Below, piece by piece: positions 43,079 through 51,896 of a DNA stretch of 64,000 bases. The stretch is from the NCBI GenBank assembly GCA_910579575.1, contig CAJTUM010000002.1:196525-260524 (forward strand), read 5' to 3'. The notes beneath the pieces are model-generated. The model did no database searches. It saw nothing but the letters and a program-made list of their open reading frames with translations, and was not told where the DNA came from. This DNA comes from an uncultured Eubacteriales bacterium. GTDB taxonomy: Bacteria > Bacillota > Clostridia > Oscillospirales > Butyricicoccaceae. Both the position numbers and the translations under genes were made by a program. Each line of letters begins with the position of its first letter. The first letter of the stretch is position 1.

Positions 43079-43993
43079 ATGCATTTCAAACAATTAGAAG
43101 CCTTTGTCAATGTCATCAAATTCAAAAGCTTTTCCAAAGCGGCGGAGGAGATTTATCTCTCCCAGCCCACCATCAGCGCTCACATCAGCTCGCTGGAAAA
43201 CGAATTCGGCGCCAAGCTGATTATCCGCTCCACCAAAGAGGTCTACCCCTCCAAGGCAGGCAAGATTTTTTACGAATACGCCAGCGAAATGCTGAAAATG
43301 CGGGACCGGGCCATTCTATCCGTCAAGAGCTGCGCCACGGATATCCGAGGCTCGCTGGAAATCGCCGCTTCCACCGTGCCTTCTCAATACCTCTTGCCCG
43401 AGCTGCTGCCCCAGATGGCCAAGGATTACCCCAATCTATTTTTCGAGCTCAAACAATACGACAGCCGAGAGGTGGCCAACCACATCATCAATATGGACGC
43501 AGAAATCGGCATCGTCGGCGCCGAGCTGGAAAAAAGCAAATGCGTCTTCGAGCCCTTTGCCGACGATCAGCTGGTGCTCATCACTCCCAACGCCGAACGG
43601 TTTCGAGCTTTGGGCGGCGAGTTCCCTTTGGCCATGCTGAAAAAAGAGCCCTTCATCCTGCGGGAATACGGCTCGGGTACCCGAAAGGAAATGGAGGATT
43701 CTCTGGCTCGCATGGGAGTAGACCCCAAATCCCTGCGGCTGGTGGCTCAAATGGACAGCACGGAAAGCATCAAGCAAGCGGTTTCCAAGGGCCTGGGCAT
43801 CTCCATCACTTCCCGCATCGCGGCGGAGGATTTCGCCCATTTCGGCCTGCTGCTGACCTTTGACCTGAAAAGCGAGTGGATGAAGCGGAAATTCTATTTC
43901 GTCTACCACAAAGATCGTCCTCTCTCCCCGGCGGCGGAAGCCTTTATGAAATTTGCACGGGAATATTTTGAGGAGCACCCGGAAAAAGCTTGA
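43079..43993 (+). CDS. LysR-family regulator, probably selenium-linked
   Basis: 304 residues from ATG 43079 (MHFKQLEAFVNVIKFKSFSK) after AAAGGA. The N-terminal winged helix (AAEEIYLSQPTISAHISSLE, residues about 20-40) and the LysR substrate domain (LEIAASTVPSQYLLPELLP onward) are clear. Divergent from selD by under 130 bp. LysR regulators are known from clostridial selenium clusters; the ligand could be a selenium or sulfur metabolite. The candidate targets here are selD, yedE and the desulfurase gene. Confidence 0.9.
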   Translation: MHFKQLEAFVNVIKFKSFSKAAEEIYLSQPTISAHISSLENEFGAKLIIRSTKEVYPSKAGKIFYEYASEMLKMRDRAILSVKSCATDIRGSLEIAASTVPSQYLLPELLPQMAKDYPNLFFELKQYDSREVANHIINMDAEIGIVGAELEKSKCVFEPFADDQLVLITPNAERFRALGGEFPLAMLKKEPFILREYGSGTRKEMEDSLARMGVDPKSLRLVAQMDSTESIKQAVSKGLGISITSRIAAEDFAHFGLLLTFDLKSEWMKRKFYFVYHKDRPLSPAAEAFMKFAREYFEEHPEKA

Positions 43994-44044
43994 TTTTTCC
44001 TGTCCAAGCGCAGGTACTGCGCCAGGACGTCTCCGGCGAAACAA

Positions 44045-44096
44045 AAACCGGCGGCCTGACCCATCCCAAAGGATGAGCGGCCGCCGGTTATTTTTC
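44045..44096 (+). terminator. Terminator after the LysR gene
   Basis: ACCGGCGGCC / GGCCGCCGGT stem with a ~22-nt loop followed by TATTTTT; located between converging genes. Confidence 0.75.
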
Positions 44097-44159
44097 GGTA
44101 TTTTACAATCAGCGCCGTTGCAAAACTCCGTTTTCGGAAAAACGTTTCCGTTTATTTAT

Positions 44160-45020
44160 TTAGAAATCTTCGTCCTCTTCCAAATCGAAGTTTTCAAAAT
44201 CCTCAATGGCCTGGGCGGCCCTATCCAGCCAATCGCCCTGGAAATCCTGAATCGTTCCCGCGTCGCACAGAGCGGCCAGCTGGGGGGCGATAGGCATTTG
44301 GGCCAATAGAGGCAGACCCTGTTCGGCGGCGACTTTGGCGGTTTTGCTTTCGCCGTAAATCATGATTTTCTTGCCGCAATCCGGGCACTGGATATAACTC
44401 ATGTTTTCCACCACGCCGATGACGGGCACGTCCATCAGCTGAGCCATTTTCACGGCCTTGCCTACAATCATGCTCACCAGATCCTGAGGAGACGTAACGA
44501 CTACAATGCCGTCAATAGGCAGAGATTGGAATGCCGTCAACGGCACGTCGCCGGTGCCGGGAGGCATATCCACAAACAGATAATCCACCTCGCCCCAAAC
44601 CACGTCGGTCCAAAACTGCTTAACCGTCGTGGCGATGACGGGTCCTCGCCATACTACCGGGTCGCTCTCGTTTTCCAGCAACAGATTGATGGACATAATA
44701 TCCACGCCGCTTTTCGTTTTGACAGGCAAAATACCCTGGCCGTTGCCTCGGGCTTTTTCCTGAACGCCGAACATCTTGGGAATCGAGGGGCCGGTGATAT
44801 CCCCGTCCAGAATGCCGGCGTGATAGCCCTTGCGCTCCATCGCCACAGCCAGCATGGCGGAAACCAGGCTTTTTCCAACGCCTCCCTTCCCGCTGACCAC
44901 GCCGATCACTTTCTTCACGTCGCTGCCCGGGTTGGCCTTTTCCACCATGCTCCGGGGCGCCGTCCGCTGGCCGCAGTCCTGGCCGCAGGTTTCGCAGTTG
45001 TGCGTACACGCCTCGCTCAA
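44160..45020 (-). CDS. Mrp/NBP35-type Fe-S cluster carrier ATPase
   Basis: 286 residues. The N-terminal four-cysteine cluster HNCETCGQDCGQR precedes the deviant Walker A VVSGKGGVGKSL near residue 43. Family motifs MPPGTGDVPLT near 150 and the C-terminal CPDCGKKI pair follow, and the acidic tail EDFENFDLEEDEDF is notable. Likely role: holding and delivering iron-sulfur clusters in the cytoplasm. Single-gene unit downstream of the selenium cluster. Confidence 0.9.
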   Translation of the reverse strand: MSEACTHNCETCGQDCGQRTAPRSMVEKANPGSDVKKVIGVVSGKGGVGKSLVSAMLAVAMERKGYHAGILDGDITGPSIPKMFGVQEKARGNGQGILPVKTKSGVDIMSINLLLENESDPVVWRGPVIATTVKQFWTDVVWGEVDYLFVDMPPGTGDVPLTAFQSLPIDGIVVVTSPQDLVSMIVGKAVKMAQLMDVPVIGVVENMSYIQCPDCGKKIMIYGESKTAKVAAEQGLPLLAQMPIAPQLAALCDAGTIQDFQGDWLDRAAQAIEDFENFDLEEDEDF

Positions 45021-45291
45021 ATCAGTGCGCCTCCTTTTATCAAACTCGACGCCGTTGAAAAATCGCTTCGCTCTTTCTCAAGCCGCCGAAGGTTTTTGTT
45101 TTCTGCCGCTTTTTATCTTAGTATAGTTTCGGCCGCTTGTCAAATTTTTATGCCGACAGGGCTGATCTAAACGCCTGCCTCCCCAAAACCAACCAATCGA
45201 AACCAGCCGGACAGGACCCTCTACGAGGCGTAGATTGCTTTTCTCCTCCCTGGGAGGTAGAATGAATCGGAAATAAGCGGAGGGATCTTTT

Positions 45292-45657
45292 ATGAATGGA
45301 AACAAAAACAAACCGGACGCCGCTCGAAAAAAACAGCTTTTGGAGGAATACAAAAACCGACGGCCTGAGATGGGCGTAATCGCCTTGACCTGCCGACAAA
45401 CTGGGGAATCCTTCCTGGGCGCTTCAAAGAATACCCAGGCGGATTTCAACAGCCTTTGCTTCAAGCTGTCGGCCAGGGGCTTCCCCAACCGCCGTCTACA
45501 GGAGCTGTGGAACCAATACGGCCCACAAGGCTTCGACTTGACGGTACTGGAGACGCTGAACCCCAAAGAACTTTCGGAAGACGAAGGCCCTCGGCTGGAA
45601 AAGCTGCGGCAAAGCTATTTGGACCGAAACCCCAAGGCCCAAAAAATCTGGCGATAG
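45292..45657 (+). CDS. GIY-YIG-like nuclease-family protein, 121 aa
   Basis: A small basic protein. GVIALTCRQTGESFLGASKNT, followed by NSLCFKLSARGFPNRRLQELW, matches the short Firmicute proteins annotated as GIY-YIG nuclease family. The canonical GIY...YIG residues are degenerate, so activity is doubtful. The start ATG follows GGAGGGATC. Confidence 0.72.
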   Translation: MNGNKNKPDAARKKQLLEEYKNRRPEMGVIALTCRQTGESFLGASKNTQADFNSLCFKLSARGFPNRRLQELWNQYGPQGFDLTVLETLNPKELSEDEGPRLEKLRQSYLDRNPKAQKIWR

Positions 45658-45716
45658 AAGCAAACGCCTCGTTCCGCCGGAGCGTTCGATCTCTGCGTCG
45701 TTTAGGGCGGTCTTTC

Positions 45717-45757
45717 AAAATCTCCTTTTCTGGTTCAAACCGAAAAGGGGATTTTTT
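45717..45757 (+). terminator. Terminator of the GIY-YIG-like gene
   Basis: AAAATCTCCTTTTC / GAAAAGGGGATTTT stem, then a T-run. The rest of 45658-45952 has a TTAGAATAAAAG-type promoter-like stretch near 45797 and no gene I can support. Confidence 0.82.
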
Positions 45758-45952
45758 TGGCGGGCAGAACACAGTGGCGCGAAAACGGAAAATGTGTTAG
45801 AATAAAAGAAATTCGCGCCTGCGAAAGGCGGCGCTCTCCAAACAAGATGCGAAACGGACGCTCGCAAGAGGCGAGCTCCCCCATTTCTGGCAGGGCGAAA
45901 AGGGACGCCGCCGCCCGACAGGGAAAATCGAAAAAGGAGCGTGCATGATTTT

Positions 45953-47281
45953 ATGATAAAATTTCTTCGTCAAACAGGGGCTCTGCTGCTGGCCGCTTTT
46001 CTTGTGTTGCCGCTGGGAGCTCGGGCAGCCCAAAACGGCCAAACCTCTTTCCCAGACGTAGCCGGCTCTTGGTGCGCCCAGGCCGTGGAGGATATGGCCC
46101 TACGGGGCGTGCTTTCCGGCTATCGGGACGGAAGCTTTCGACCCGGCGGCAAAGTAACTCGGGGCGAAGCCGCCAAGATGATGGGCGCCGCCGTGGACGC
46201 GCTGCCTTACACTCTGCCCCAAGACGGCAAAGGCTCTTTTGACGACATTGGAAGCCATTGGGCTTGCCGCAGCATCCGGCAGCTGATTGTAGAGGGTATT
46301 ATCCAAACTCAGGATTATGGCGGTTCCTTTGGGCCCAATCAGTCCGTCTCCCGAATAGAGATGATTCGGATGCTCATGCGGATGTTGGGATTTTCCCCCT
46401 CTTCTCAGTCGGTCGGCTCCAAGTTTACCGATTTGAACGGCCTCAACGCTACCGACCGGTATTACTGTGAAAAAGCCGCTCAAATCGGCCTGGTTCAAGG
46501 CTATGCCGACGGCTCCTTCCGCCCTGACGCGCCTTTGACCCGGGGACAGGCCGCCGCGCTGCTGCAAAGAGCCCTGCCTCAAACATATCTGCCGCTGGAG
46601 GGCTTGCCCTCCTATGAGGAAGCCAACACCGTGCCCCAGATCGACGAATTTGTGCCTGTGGTCTCGGGCAGTCTGGCTGCCGGCCAAAGCCAATACCAGG
46701 GCAAACCTCTGCAAATTTGCCGCTATACGCTGCGAGACGCCAACGCCGCCGCTGTGAAAGAGGGGTTATCCCGCTATTTCCAAGCTTTGAACTTACAACG
46801 GTACTCCCAGGTGGGCGCGGAGAGCGAAACCGGCGCTAGCGCTTATCTTTTCAGCGATTTGCAGGGCTCCCAGAGCATTTTCGTCACCCTGCGCCAAAAG
46901 GACCCGGAAACCGGCCTGCCCTCGCTGACAGTAGGGCTATTTGAAAGCAGCCAAGCGGCCCAATCGTACCAATCCTTCTCTAAAGCCTTGGGCGCGGAAA
47001 CCATCTCCTCCAGCCATGGCCTATCCCCGGCGGAATTTTTGCTGTATGCCGACGCCAAAGGCGTCAGCCGGCTGACGGAAGTCTACGATCTCTCTCTGCT
47101 GCCCGCCGGCGCTTCAATCCAATTTACCGACCGGCTGCTGGCGGCCGGATATGCTCCTCAAGGAGAAACCCAGTTGGCCGGCGCCTCGGCCCAGGTTTAC
47201 GCCAAGGGCGAAACCTCAGTCGCCGTGTCTGCGCTGGACGGCTTCTGGGCTGTGATGCTGATTCAAAACGGAGCGGATTAA
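45953..47281 (+). CDS. SLH-domain secreted protein, 442 aa
   Basis: ATG 45953 (MIKFLRQTGALLLAAFLV) begins a signal peptide ending near ALGARAA; AAAGGAG is upstream. Three SLH repeats cover about residues 25-200: SFPDVAGSWCAQAVEDMA, SFDDIGSHWACRSIRQL and FTDLNGLNATDRYYCEKAAQ. The C-terminal ~230 residues form an unrecognised domain (GASAYLFSDLQGSQSIFVTL). It would attach non-covalently to the cell wall like the larger SLH protein at 17512-21348. Confidence 0.9.
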   Translation: MIKFLRQTGALLLAAFLVLPLGARAAQNGQTSFPDVAGSWCAQAVEDMALRGVLSGYRDGSFRPGGKVTRGEAAKMMGAAVDALPYTLPQDGKGSFDDIGSHWACRSIRQLIVEGIIQTQDYGGSFGPNQSVSRIEMIRMLMRMLGFSPSSQSVGSKFTDLNGLNATDRYYCEKAAQIGLVQGYADGSFRPDAPLTRGQAAALLQRALPQTYLPLEGLPSYEEANTVPQIDEFVPVVSGSLAAGQSQYQGKPLQICRYTLRDANAAAVKEGLSRYFQALNLQRYSQVGAESETGASAYLFSDLQGSQSIFVTLRQKDPETGLPSLTVGLFESSQAAQSYQSFSKALGAETISSSHGLSPAEFLLYADAKGVSRLTEVYDLSLLPAGASIQFTDRLLAAGYAPQGETQLAGASAQVYAKGETSVAVSALDGFWAVMLIQNGAD

Positions 47282-47316
47282 AACAGACGCCTTTGAGCGG
47301 GAAAGGAATTTTCAGA

Positions 47317-47751
47317 ATGACAAACGATGAAATCACAATGGTACAAGGCATTGAAAACGCGCCGGCAGCCGCCAAGCTGCGGGAGGAGGTTTTTTTGCAG
47401 GAGCAGGGTTTCAGCACAGAGTTTGACGAAATCGACCCCATAGCTTGGCATCTGACCCTGACCCGCGGAGGAGAAACCCTGGCCGTCGGCCGCCTCTACC
47501 CTGCGCCGGAGGAGCCGGGGCTGTATATCGTCGGCCGAGTGGCCGTGGCCAAACCTTGGCGAGGCCAGGGCTTGGGCCGAGACGTGGCGCTGGCTTTGGA
47601 ACAAAAGGCCCGCCTCTTGGGGGGCCGGGCAATCGATCTTTCCGCCCAGCTCCACGCCCAGGGCTTTTATGAAAAGTTAGGCTACGCCGCCTATGGCGAC
47701 ATTTATTTGGACGAGCATTGCCCTCATATCCACATGAAAAAACAGCTGTAA
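47317..47751 (+). CDS. GNAT-family N-acetyltransferase (ElaA/YjcF-like)
   Basis: 144 residues from ATG 47317 after GAAAGGA. LREEVFLQEQGFSTEFDEID at the N-terminus and the acetyl-CoA loop RVAVAKPWRGQGLGRDV near 80 are typical of the ElaA-like group; GFYEKLGYAAYGDIYLDE closes the fold. Substrate unknown. Lies between the SLH gene and the thioesterase on the same strand. Confidence 0.86.
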   Translation: MTNDEITMVQGIENAPAAAKLREEVFLQEQGFSTEFDEIDPIAWHLTLTRGGETLAVGRLYPAPEEPGLYIVGRVAVAKPWRGQGLGRDVALALEQKARLLGGRAIDLSAQLHAQGFYEKLGYAAYGDIYLDEHCPHIHMKKQL

Positions 47752-47790
47752 GGGACTTTGGGCCCCTGCGCCGATCAAAGGAGAATCATC

Positions 47791-48543
47791 ATGGCTGCGC
47801 CAAGCGCTTTGCAATATGAAAAGGAAATCACGGTAGAGCACTACCAATGCGACCTGCGGGACCAGCTGCCCATGGGCGGTCTGCTGCGCCAAATCCAGCA
47901 GATCAGCACCGACCACTGCGACGCTTTGGGCATTACGGCCCAGCGGTATCAGGATACCAACACCGCTTTTCTGCTGGCCAAAATTTCCGTGGAATGCCTG
48001 CGTCCCATCGTCGCCGGCGAACGGCTGCGCGTCGTCACCCGGCCCAGCGCGCCGGTTCGGGCGATTTATTATCGCTTTACCTCCATATTAGACGAGCAGG
48101 GCCGGGAAATCTGCTCGGCGGACGCCCGCTGGACGCTGATCGACACCCAGAAACGGCGCATTCTGCGAAATCCGCCGCCGGCGCTGGGTTTGCCCTTTAC
48201 CGCTCCAGCCGAGCGGACGCTGGAGCTCTCCATGCCCCGCCCGGCGGAACTGGAGCGGCTGGGCGAATTTACCGCCTCCTATTCCCGCACAGACCGAAAC
48301 GGGCATCTGAACAACACGTTTTACGCCGACTTGACCTGCGACGCCCTGCCTCTGGAGCAAATTTCCCAGCGTTCTCTGCGCCGCATGACCCTTTATTACC
48401 ACAAGGAGCTTCGCTTGGGTCAGTCCATGGAGCTTTTCCGGGCGCCAGAGGGCCCCGACGGCTGGTATGTGTGCGGAACTCTTCCCCAAGGCAAATGCTT
48501 TGAGGCCCACGCCGTTTTCGCCGATTCGGAGGAACGCAGTTGA
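47791..48543 (+). CDS. Acyl-ACP thioesterase
   Basis: 250 residues, ATG 47791 after AAAGGAG. Two hot-dog folds in tandem: YECD-type start EKEITVEHYQCDLRDQLPMGG, and in the second repeat SYSRTDRNGHLNNTFYADL, which carries the conserved Asp/Asn/His region of FatA-type thioesterases. Likely releases fatty acids from acyl carrier protein. Confidence 0.88.
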   Translation: MAAPSALQYEKEITVEHYQCDLRDQLPMGGLLRQIQQISTDHCDALGITAQRYQDTNTAFLLAKISVECLRPIVAGERLRVVTRPSAPVRAIYYRFTSILDEQGREICSADARWTLIDTQKRRILRNPPPALGLPFTAPAERTLELSMPRPAELERLGEFTASYSRTDRNGHLNNTFYADLTCDALPLEQISQRSLRRMTLYYHKELRLGQSMELFRAPEGPDGWYVCGTLPQGKCFEAHAVFADSEERS

Positions 48544-48596
48544 AACGGAATGCAAACGCCTTTTCCACTTTAACTGCGCTGGCGGCGCCCATCCAA

Positions 48597-48622
48597 AGCC
48601 GGGCTTTTGCCCGGCTTTTTTC
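48597..48622 (+). terminator. Terminator of the thioesterase gene
   Basis: AAAGCCGGGC-tttt-GCCCGGCTTTTTT hairpin with T-run. Confidence 0.88.
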
Positions 48623-48648
48623 GCGCGAAAAAAGTTTGTCTTTCCCTC

Positions 48649-48679
48649 TTGACTTTCACACAGTGTCAAGGGCTATGAT
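48649..48679 (+). promoter_or_regulatory. MerR-type promoter with 19-bp spacer
   Basis: TTGACT (48649-48654) and TATGAT (48674-48679) are 19 bp apart, and the spacer has a TTGAC...GTCAA dyad. Overlong spacers with dyads are the hallmark of promoters activated by MerR-family proteins, so the downstream regulator probably controls itself. Confidence 0.75.
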
Positions 48680-48722
48680 GTAGTTGAATCGATTCAACGT
48701 ATTGCAAGCAAGGAGGAATATC

Positions 48723-49514
48723 ATGCTGACCATCGGCGAATTTTCTCGGTTGGGGCGGATTTCCGCCCGAATGTTGCGCTACTATGACGCCATTGGTCTG
48801 CTGCGGCCCGAATATGTGGCGGAAAACGGCTATCGGTTTTACGACCAGCGGCAGCTGGCGGATTTGCAGCGCATCCGGCGGCTGAACGACTACGGTTTCC
48901 CTCTTTCCCAGATATCCGAGCTGCTGACCCTGCCCGAGGCCCAGCTGGCTCAGCGCATCCATCGCCGGCGGATGGATGCCTATGGAGAACTCAACCGCCA
49001 GCGGGCTCTTTTGCGCCAGATGGAAGCGGATATTCTGCGAATGGAGGACAAAACGATTATGCAGGAAAACTACCATGTGATTTTGATGGAAGACCCAGCC
49101 CAAAAGGTCTTCTCTGTGCGCAGGACCATTGACGTAGGCCAATTCCACGAGCTGTTTCAGCAGCTACGGCGTCAGATGGAGGAACGGGGTCTCAAGCTGG
49201 CGGGGCCCACGCAAAGCCTGTATCATGGCCAAGAATTTTCTTATGAGCAGATGGATGTGGAAGCGCAGGCTGTCGTGGCTCAGGACGGCCCGGATATCCG
49301 AGAAAAGCCCGCCCAGCTTTGCGCCTGCGTCGTCCACCAAGGCCCTTATGACGAGATTCGCTACGCCTATGACGCCCTGACCGCTTGGCTGGCTCAAAAC
49401 CCCGATTACCAGGTATGCGGCCCGGCTATCGAGCGGTATCTCAAAGACGAGCGTTCGGTCTCCAGCCCAGAGGAGCTGGAAACCGGCGTCCTGTTTCCCG
49501 TGCGCAAACAATAA
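48723..49514 (+). CDS. MerR-family regulator with GyrI-like effector domain
   Basis: 263 residues from ATG 48723 after AAGGAGG. N-terminal MerR helix-turn-helix (MLTIGEFSRLGRISARMLRYYDAIGLL), coiled-coil dimer helix (RQRALLRQMEADILRMED near 110) and a C-terminal GyrI/AraC-effector-like domain (FSYEQMDVEAQAVV). This is the BmrR layout, which senses hydrophobic compounds. Confidence 0.92.
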   Translation: MLTIGEFSRLGRISARMLRYYDAIGLLRPEYVAENGYRFYDQRQLADLQRIRRLNDYGFPLSQISELLTLPEAQLAQRIHRRRMDAYGELNRQRALLRQMEADILRMEDKTIMQENYHVILMEDPAQKVFSVRRTIDVGQFHELFQQLRRQMEERGLKLAGPTQSLYHGQEFSYEQMDVEAQAVVAQDGPDIREKPAQLCACVVHQGPYDEIRYAYDALTAWLAQNPDYQVCGPAIERYLKDERSVSSPEELETGVLFPVRKQ

Positions 49515-49528
49515 TTCCCCAATCAAAA

Positions 49529-49556
49529 GCGCCCCGCCAGGTTGGCGGGGCGCTTG
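49529..49556. terminator. Bidirectional terminator
   Basis: AGCGCCCCGCCAG-gt-TGGCGGGGCGCTT stem between the MerR gene and the opposing cell-wall-anchor gene. Confidence 0.78.
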
Positions 49557-49633
49557 CGTCCTTCGGGAAATTTGCGGCGGGAATGTTTGCTGATCGCGGC
49601 AAAGAGCGTCGGCTTCTGTTTCGCCGCGCAGGC

Positions 49634-50350
49634 TTATTCAGCGTCCCGCTTTTTGCCGCCCAAGCCGGTAAAAACCAGGCCGGCGCCGCAGACCAGCGTC
49701 AGCAGAGCCCAAGCGGCTGTCGCGTCGCCTGTTTTGGGCACGTTCGCCAGCGGCGTCTCCTCGTCGAGAATCTCTTGCTCATCTTGCTCAGACTCCTCGG
49801 GCAGGTCCGCCAGGGGAACCTCTGGCTCCTCCAACTCGATTACCTCTTCCGGAGTCTTGGGCAAGTTTGCCAGGGGAACCTCCGGGTCCGGCAGGTTGGT
49901 CAGGGGCGTGTTCTCATCCGGGATCTCGGCTTCCGGGGCATTGGGCGTGTTGGACCCATTGGGCGTCGTCGGCGTGGGAGCGTCGTCCTCGTCGTTGCCG
50001 CTGCCGGTTGTGCGGTCATACCGCAGAGTGATAACGTTAGCGGCGGCATTTTCCACCAGCACAATGCTTTCGGGGCTGGCGGAGGTATAGGCATAAAGCG
50101 CGTCGCCAGCCGTCAGCTTCTTTTCGACGCTTTCAGCGACGATAATGTCGCCCTCCTTACCGCTTATGGTTTCACGCACTATCAGACTGGCGTTGAGAAC
50201 GCCGTCAATCCAGTATTCGTGTACCACAGTATAATCGACGTCCTTGACTTCAGGCTTCTCAGGTTCTGTATTTTTGGCAAAGTACAGCTTCAGAACTATG
50301 CCGTTTTCGGCCAGGGTAGCGCTCAAAACGTTTTCCTCGTGGTCTTCCAC
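49634..50350 (-). CDS. 5'-incomplete surface-protein gene with cell-wall anchor
   Basis: About 238 codons are open from a GTG at 50350, but there is no ribosome site, no signal peptide, and the frame runs on upstream into the inverted-repeat segment (KYTF just before VEDHEEN). The sequence looks like the tail of a large adhesin: MucBP-like repeats (EENVLSATLAENGIVLKLYF and VDYTVVHEYWIDGVLNASL), a repetitive Pro/Glu spacer with PLANLP units, then NVPKTGD, a hydrophobic helix and KKRDAE, a sortase-type anchor. It is either a remnant or a silent cassette whose 5' part lies elsewhere. Confidence 0.72.
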   Translation of the reverse strand: MEDHEENVLSATLAENGIVLKLYFAKNTEPEKPEVKDVDYTVVHEYWIDGVLNASLIVRETISGKEGDIIVAESVEKKLTAGDALYAYTSASPESIVLVENAAANVITLRYDRTTGSGNDEDDAPTPTTPNGSNTPNAPEAEIPDENTPLTNLPDPEVPLANLPKTPEEVIELEEPEVPLADLPEESEQDEQEILDEETPLANVPKTGDATAAWALLTLVCGAGLVFTGLGGKKRDAE

Positions 50351-50354
50351 AAAG

Positions 50355-50499
50355 GTATACTTTCTTGCAAAACAGGTTTCTCCAAAACGATGCCCCCGAA
50401 AACAACAGAAAAACGGGAAAACTGCCTATTGAAATTTGGCGCCTTTTATGATATTGTTGAGACAGATAAGAATGATCCGCCGGTTGCAAGAAAGTATAC
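50355..50499 (+). promoter_or_regulatory. Candidate invertible promoter segment, second copy
   Basis: 145 bp bounded by perfect 16-bp inverted repeats: GTATACTTTCTTGCAA at 50355-50370 and its reverse complement at 50484-50499. Inside are TTGAAA (50429-50434), 17-bp spacer and TATTGT (50452-50457), plus AAAACAACAGAAAAACGG, all shared with 21405-21547. The promoter points right, away from the surface-protein fragment on its left, so that gene would be OFF. Extra TTGCAA half-sites occur at 50502-50509 and 50611-50633. Confidence 0.65.
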
Positions 50500-50634
50500 A
50501 TTCTTGCAACTTTTTTGCGCTTTTGCAGCTTATTTTCCCAAAAGCCTTAAAACTTCAGGTGTTTCGCCCTCCTCCGCCCGGCCGCCGGCGGTCTTTGCAA
50601 AAATACCCCCTTTCTTGCAACATCCTTTTGCAAC

Positions 50635-50673
50635 AAAAAAAAGACCGCTTACCAGATTTCTGGTAAACGGCCT
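50635..50673 (-). terminator. Terminator of the DUF3592-like gene
   Basis: Minus-strand GGCCGTTTACCAG-aaat-CTGGTAAGCGGTC followed by eight T residues, 35 bp beyond the stop at 50707. Confidence 0.88.
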
Positions 50674-50706
50674 AAAAATATGAGATCAGACGATTGGACA
50701 AAACGA

Positions 50707-51108
50707 TTAGGGAACGCCCAGCCACCAAAAGACCAGCCCCATCACAGCCACAAGCAGCCAAAGCACGCCAAGAATATACGAAGCGATTATTTTAATACAG
50801 CGGAAGACGCTGGGGATGTAAATAATCTCCGGGCAGTCCGGGTCGTAACGAATCGACACCATTTTGCCATCGCGCCATAAGAATTTGCCGAAAAACTCGG
50901 CATGATAGCGGACGCCGTCGATAAAAAATTCATAGACAAAAGAAGTACTCTTTGACATATCGATCACCCGCTCTACGATCTGCGCTTCTGTGGGAACCAC
51001 GGCGTTTTTGCGCCTCGCTTCCGTCGATTGATACAGCGACGAAGCGCCCCCTAAAATAATAACGCCGCCTATGCTAAAAAAGAAAATCATAAACGGATAA
51101 ACAGGCAT
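50707..51108 (-). CDS. DUF3592-like membrane protein
   Basis: 133 residues from ATG 51108 (MPVYPFMIFFFSIGGV) after GGGAGATC. N-terminal helix, soluble middle with YEFFIDGVRYHAEFFG and YDPDCPEIIYIP, C-terminal helix LGVLWLLVAVMGLVFWWL. Same architecture as the protein at 7916-8332. The two need not share function. Confidence 0.75.
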   Translation of the reverse strand: MPVYPFMIFFFSIGGVIILGGASSLYQSTEARRKNAVVPTEAQIVERVIDMSKSTSFVYEFFIDGVRYHAEFFGKFLWRDGKMVSIRYDPDCPEIIYIPSVFRCIKIIASYILGVLWLLVAVMGLVFWWLGVP

Positions 51109-51176
51109 CAATAGATCTCCCAACGTTTTATTTATTGTTATTATCAGTATACCACTGGGAAACCTATAAATCAACC

Positions 51177-51896
51177 TTAATTTTCTATTTTTTCTTCTGA
51201 AAGACGGACAATTACCAGAGGCGTCTGAAAATCGCTTTGCCCCGCTGGGTTATCCCGCAGAATCTCAGCCAGCTGGTCGGCGGTATAAGGCATATTGGGC
51301 GAAACGCCCAAAATCTCCACATTCAAATCGCAGGCGTCCATAATGGCGCAGGGAACGCCCAGCTGCTCCGCCATCTGACGGCAAACTTGATCCGGCTGAG
51401 CCGGCGCCAAAATGCCGTAATTGTAATATTCCGCAAAAGAGACGCCTCTGTCTGCCAGGCCGTCGATGGCGGCGGCGTCCCGGCCGCAGACCCGATAAAA
51501 AGCGCCTTTGATTCCAAAGAGCTTGGTGAAGGCGCTGCAAACAGCGGCCAACAACACCTTCCATAGCCCGCATTCCATAATAAACAGCTGCATCTTATAG
51601 GGCTCTCCCGCCCCCACCCCTGCCGACGTCTGATGGACGCAGCGGCTGAGCAGCTTTGCCCAGAAACCGGGGCGGATATCCTTGCGATAAACCACCCGCC
51701 TCTGGCTCAGCGCCACGATTTTTTCGCAGACGCACAGAATATCGCCCGGCTGCAGCTGCGGCCGGGCGTATTGTTCCAGTACGGGCGGCAGCGCCTCGCC
51801 AATTTTCACAAAATGGGTGCGCAGCGGCAGGCGCAGAAAAATCTTGCCGCAGGCGACGATAGCCGGCTTTTTGCCTGGGTTGACGTTGTATTTCAT
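51177..51896 (-). CDS. CofE-like (F420-0:gamma-glutamyl ligase domain) protein
   Basis: 239 residues, ATG 51896 after GGAGGAATTTC. Motifs PLRTHFVKIGEALPPVLEQY, PGDILCVCEKIVALSQRR near 50 and AAIDGLADRGVSFAEY are of the F420-ligase-like family found in organisms that lack F420. It could ligate an amino acid to an unknown acceptor. No operon partner except the preceding MATE gene on the same strand. Confidence 0.75.
   Translation of the reverse strand: MKYNVNPGKKPAIVACGKIFLRLPLRTHFVKIGEALPPVLEQYARPQLQPGDILCVCEKIVALSQRRVVYRKDIRPGFWAKLLSRCVHQTSAGVGAGEPYKMQLFIMECGLWKVLLAAVCSAFTKLFGIKGAFYRVCGRDAAAIDGLADRGVSFAEYYNYGILAPAQPDQVCRQMAEQLGVPCAIMDACDLNVEILGVSPNMPYTADQLAEILRDNPAGQSDFQTPLVIVRLSEEKIEN

Noticed and set aside
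49385..50683. A 432-codon plus-strand frame crossing the second inverted-repeat segment
   Set aside because: It is antisense to the anchor-protein fragment over most of its length, starts inside the MerR gene and has no ribosome site.
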